64,000 bases of DNA, from positions 22,008,215-22,072,214 of the forward strand of contig CM065182.1 of the NCBI GenBank assembly GCA_033026295.1, read 5' to 3'. Source of the DNA: Channa striata. Lineage: Eukaryota > Chordata > Actinopteri > Anabantiformes > Channidae. Position 1 is the first letter of the stretch. Each line of letters opens with the position of its first letter. Positions 62,530 through 64,000 of the stretch are shown here, piece after piece. Under the pieces are notes generated by a model. That model made no database searches, had not been told where the DNA came from, and saw only the letters and a list, made by a program, of their open reading frames with translations. The position numbers and the translations under genes are program-made.

Positions 62530-62960
62530 GTATCAACAGTCCAACAATCAGACATTTGGGATGACTGCTCCTCACTAGGCTAACACAGTTCTCACGATGA
62601 GGCACGCTGGTGGCAGCATCATGCTATTTGTGAGGAGGGTTCCCAGCAGCAGCAGGGAGTAGTCAAAGTTTAAAAAACCAAGTCAACATGCCAAATAGAG
62701 AAATGTTTGGAAAAATATGTTCCGTGGTGCATATGAGGTGAGGCTGGGTTGGGTTTACTTTTCAGCATGACAATGATCCGAAACAAAGAGCCATCACACA
62801 CACAGCATTAGCTCAGGGACAAGTTTCTGACTCTCTTGGAGTGATCCAAGCAGAGATTCAAATCTCACAGAACATCTGAGGAGAGACCTGCAGGTGGTAG
62901 CTCAGAGACACTTACAACTATATTCAGGCAGCGAGAATGAAGAAGAAAACTGCTCAAAAC
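62511..62960 (+). pseudogene. Tc1-like transposase relic
   Basis: After TGGAAGATGGGAGAACCTG the plus strand gives blocks of a Tc1 transposase: AGGSIMLFV, similar to GGGSIMVWG, and QHDNDPKQR at about 62764, corresponding to the QxDNDPKH box with the second catalytic aspartate. Between these and after them the frame is disrupted. Neither terminal repeat was found, and the first half of the gene is missing or inverted. Confidence 0.65.
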
Positions 62961-64000
62961 CAGGTACGCTGCTGCTTCTCTCGGAGTCAAAGAAAAATAT
63001 CTGAAAATGTGATAATCTTTCTTAGTTGGGTGTCTGTTGCTTGCATGCAGATTAAAATAGGTAAAAGGTAGATTACCTCCATACCGGTATTAAGATCTGA
63101 CCCATTCATACAAGTTAATAGCTGCCTAGTGTCGGCTTGCAGTTAATGAGTGCAAACCCCTCGTACTGCCCGACGATCGTGTACAGTAGTTTCCAGAACA
63201 TGCACAAGTTAATAATAATACAGTTTAATTGGTGGCATGTCCCAAAAAAGTCCTTATTATCCATTTCCCACATCTGTGGACTTCTACTAATTTGTTTTAC
63301 CTTTCCAACCTTAAACCAGCCAGAAGAATGTGCCAGATAAATAAAGATGAGCCAGGCGTTTTAGGTAAAAATTACTAAGTGGTAGTAGAATATTTACAGA
63401 GGATTTAAGAAGTCTTTGGATCTGAAAGTGTTGCCTCATTTAGTTTGATAATTGCCATCATCATTTTGCTCCGGCCAGTACTCTACATTAAGAAGTCATG
63501 TGGATTTGAAGTCTACCTTAAGTCCACATGCCATGGGAGATGTTCTCTCTCAAAAACAAGGTGTTACAACATCGCGACCAACCATTCGGTTAAATAAATG
63601 TCGTGGATTTTCTCCGGTGCCACACAATCCCTCCAGACTTTGTTGATGCCAACAGAAATAAATCTAAAACACAAATCTCTAAAACTTTTCCAACTCTCTC
63701 ACAAAGGCCAACTATCATTAGAAGCCCGGGGGTGACAACATAGAAGGAAAAAACATGCAACTTGTCGACATTCCTGCTCATGTTTTAAATCAGGACCTCA
63801 TTACCCATCAGTCCATTATGGAGGAAAAGTTCAAACAAACAAGCAAAGCAGCAAACAAAAGGGCCGCTGGCAAACAGTATCGTCAGGGATTCCACGAGTC
63901 TCCGTTGTAATTACCCAGCATTCAGCTGCTCCGCCTATCTGCTGCCCTGATGAACGCCTACTGAATAGTAATACTGAATCTGGGTCAGCACCAGGTATTG
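62961..64000. other. Intronic stretch, nothing recognised
   Basis: AT-rich sequence with short chance frames up to the window end. No exon 1 candidate with a signal peptide was recognised. Confidence 0.45.

Larger units (their letters stand above)
36865..64000 (-). other. negr1: Presumed partial intron 1 of the negr1-like gene
   Basis: The sequence upstream of exon 2 on the minus strand should be intron 1, because IgLON exon 1 carries the signal peptide and the first strands of Ig1 (a V-R-x-G-D-x-A pattern). No such exon was recognised here, so exon 1 probably lies beyond the window. An alternative first exon within this stretch cannot be excluded. Confidence 0.6.

Overview
The window looks like a piece of a ray-finned fish (teleost) chromosome. 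It contains two spliced, vertebrate-type immunoglobulin-domain exons inside very long AT-rich introns. It also carries many decayed transposable elements of kinds typical of fish: Tc1-like and pogo-like DNA transposons, a GAGACC-rich hAT-like element, LINE relics, SINE/LINE tails and dinucleotide microsatellites. There are no operons, prokaryotic genes, CRISPR arrays or recognisable RNA genes. Almost every open frame over 60 codons is chance or part of a transposon.

The only host gene I can support lies on the minus strand. Exon 2 (36632-36864) encodes most of the first Ig domain of an IgLON cell-adhesion protein, and exon 3 (17888-18013) encodes the first half of the second Ig domain. Splice sites and phases are consistent, and the residues fit NEGR1 (neuronal growth regulator 1, also called Kilon) better than LSAMP, NTM or OPCML, judged from memory of the family. 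The rest of the window is intronic: 1-17887 is part of intron 3, 18014-36631 is all of intron 2 (18.6 kb), and 36865-64000 is presumed to be part of intron 1. I did not find exon 1 (signal peptide) or exon 4.

The most striking non-host structure is at 48767-51468. Two damaged copies of the 3' part of one LINE, of the type with a CCHC knuckle and a restriction-like endonuclease (R4/Dong/Rex6-like), lie head to head and form inverted arms of about 1.1 kb. The plus-strand copy runs into a compound microsatellite at its 3' end. Other elements are a TA-flanked 887-bp pogo/Tigger-like relic (15060-15946), a 304-bp MITE with 12-bp perfect terminal inverted repeats (16657-16960) and a longer relative (37673-38323). 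There are also two decayed Tc1 transposase fragments (56284-56575 and 62490-62960), the second beginning in a 40-bp palindrome, and LINE ORF2 relics at 470-600, 24712-24783 and 45590-46012.

I did not find a previously undescribed functional system. The best candidates for follow-up are the inverted LINE pair, the palindromes, and a few non-repetitive intron stretches that could be conserved enhancers of negr1. Identities are from memory and pattern recognition, without database searches.
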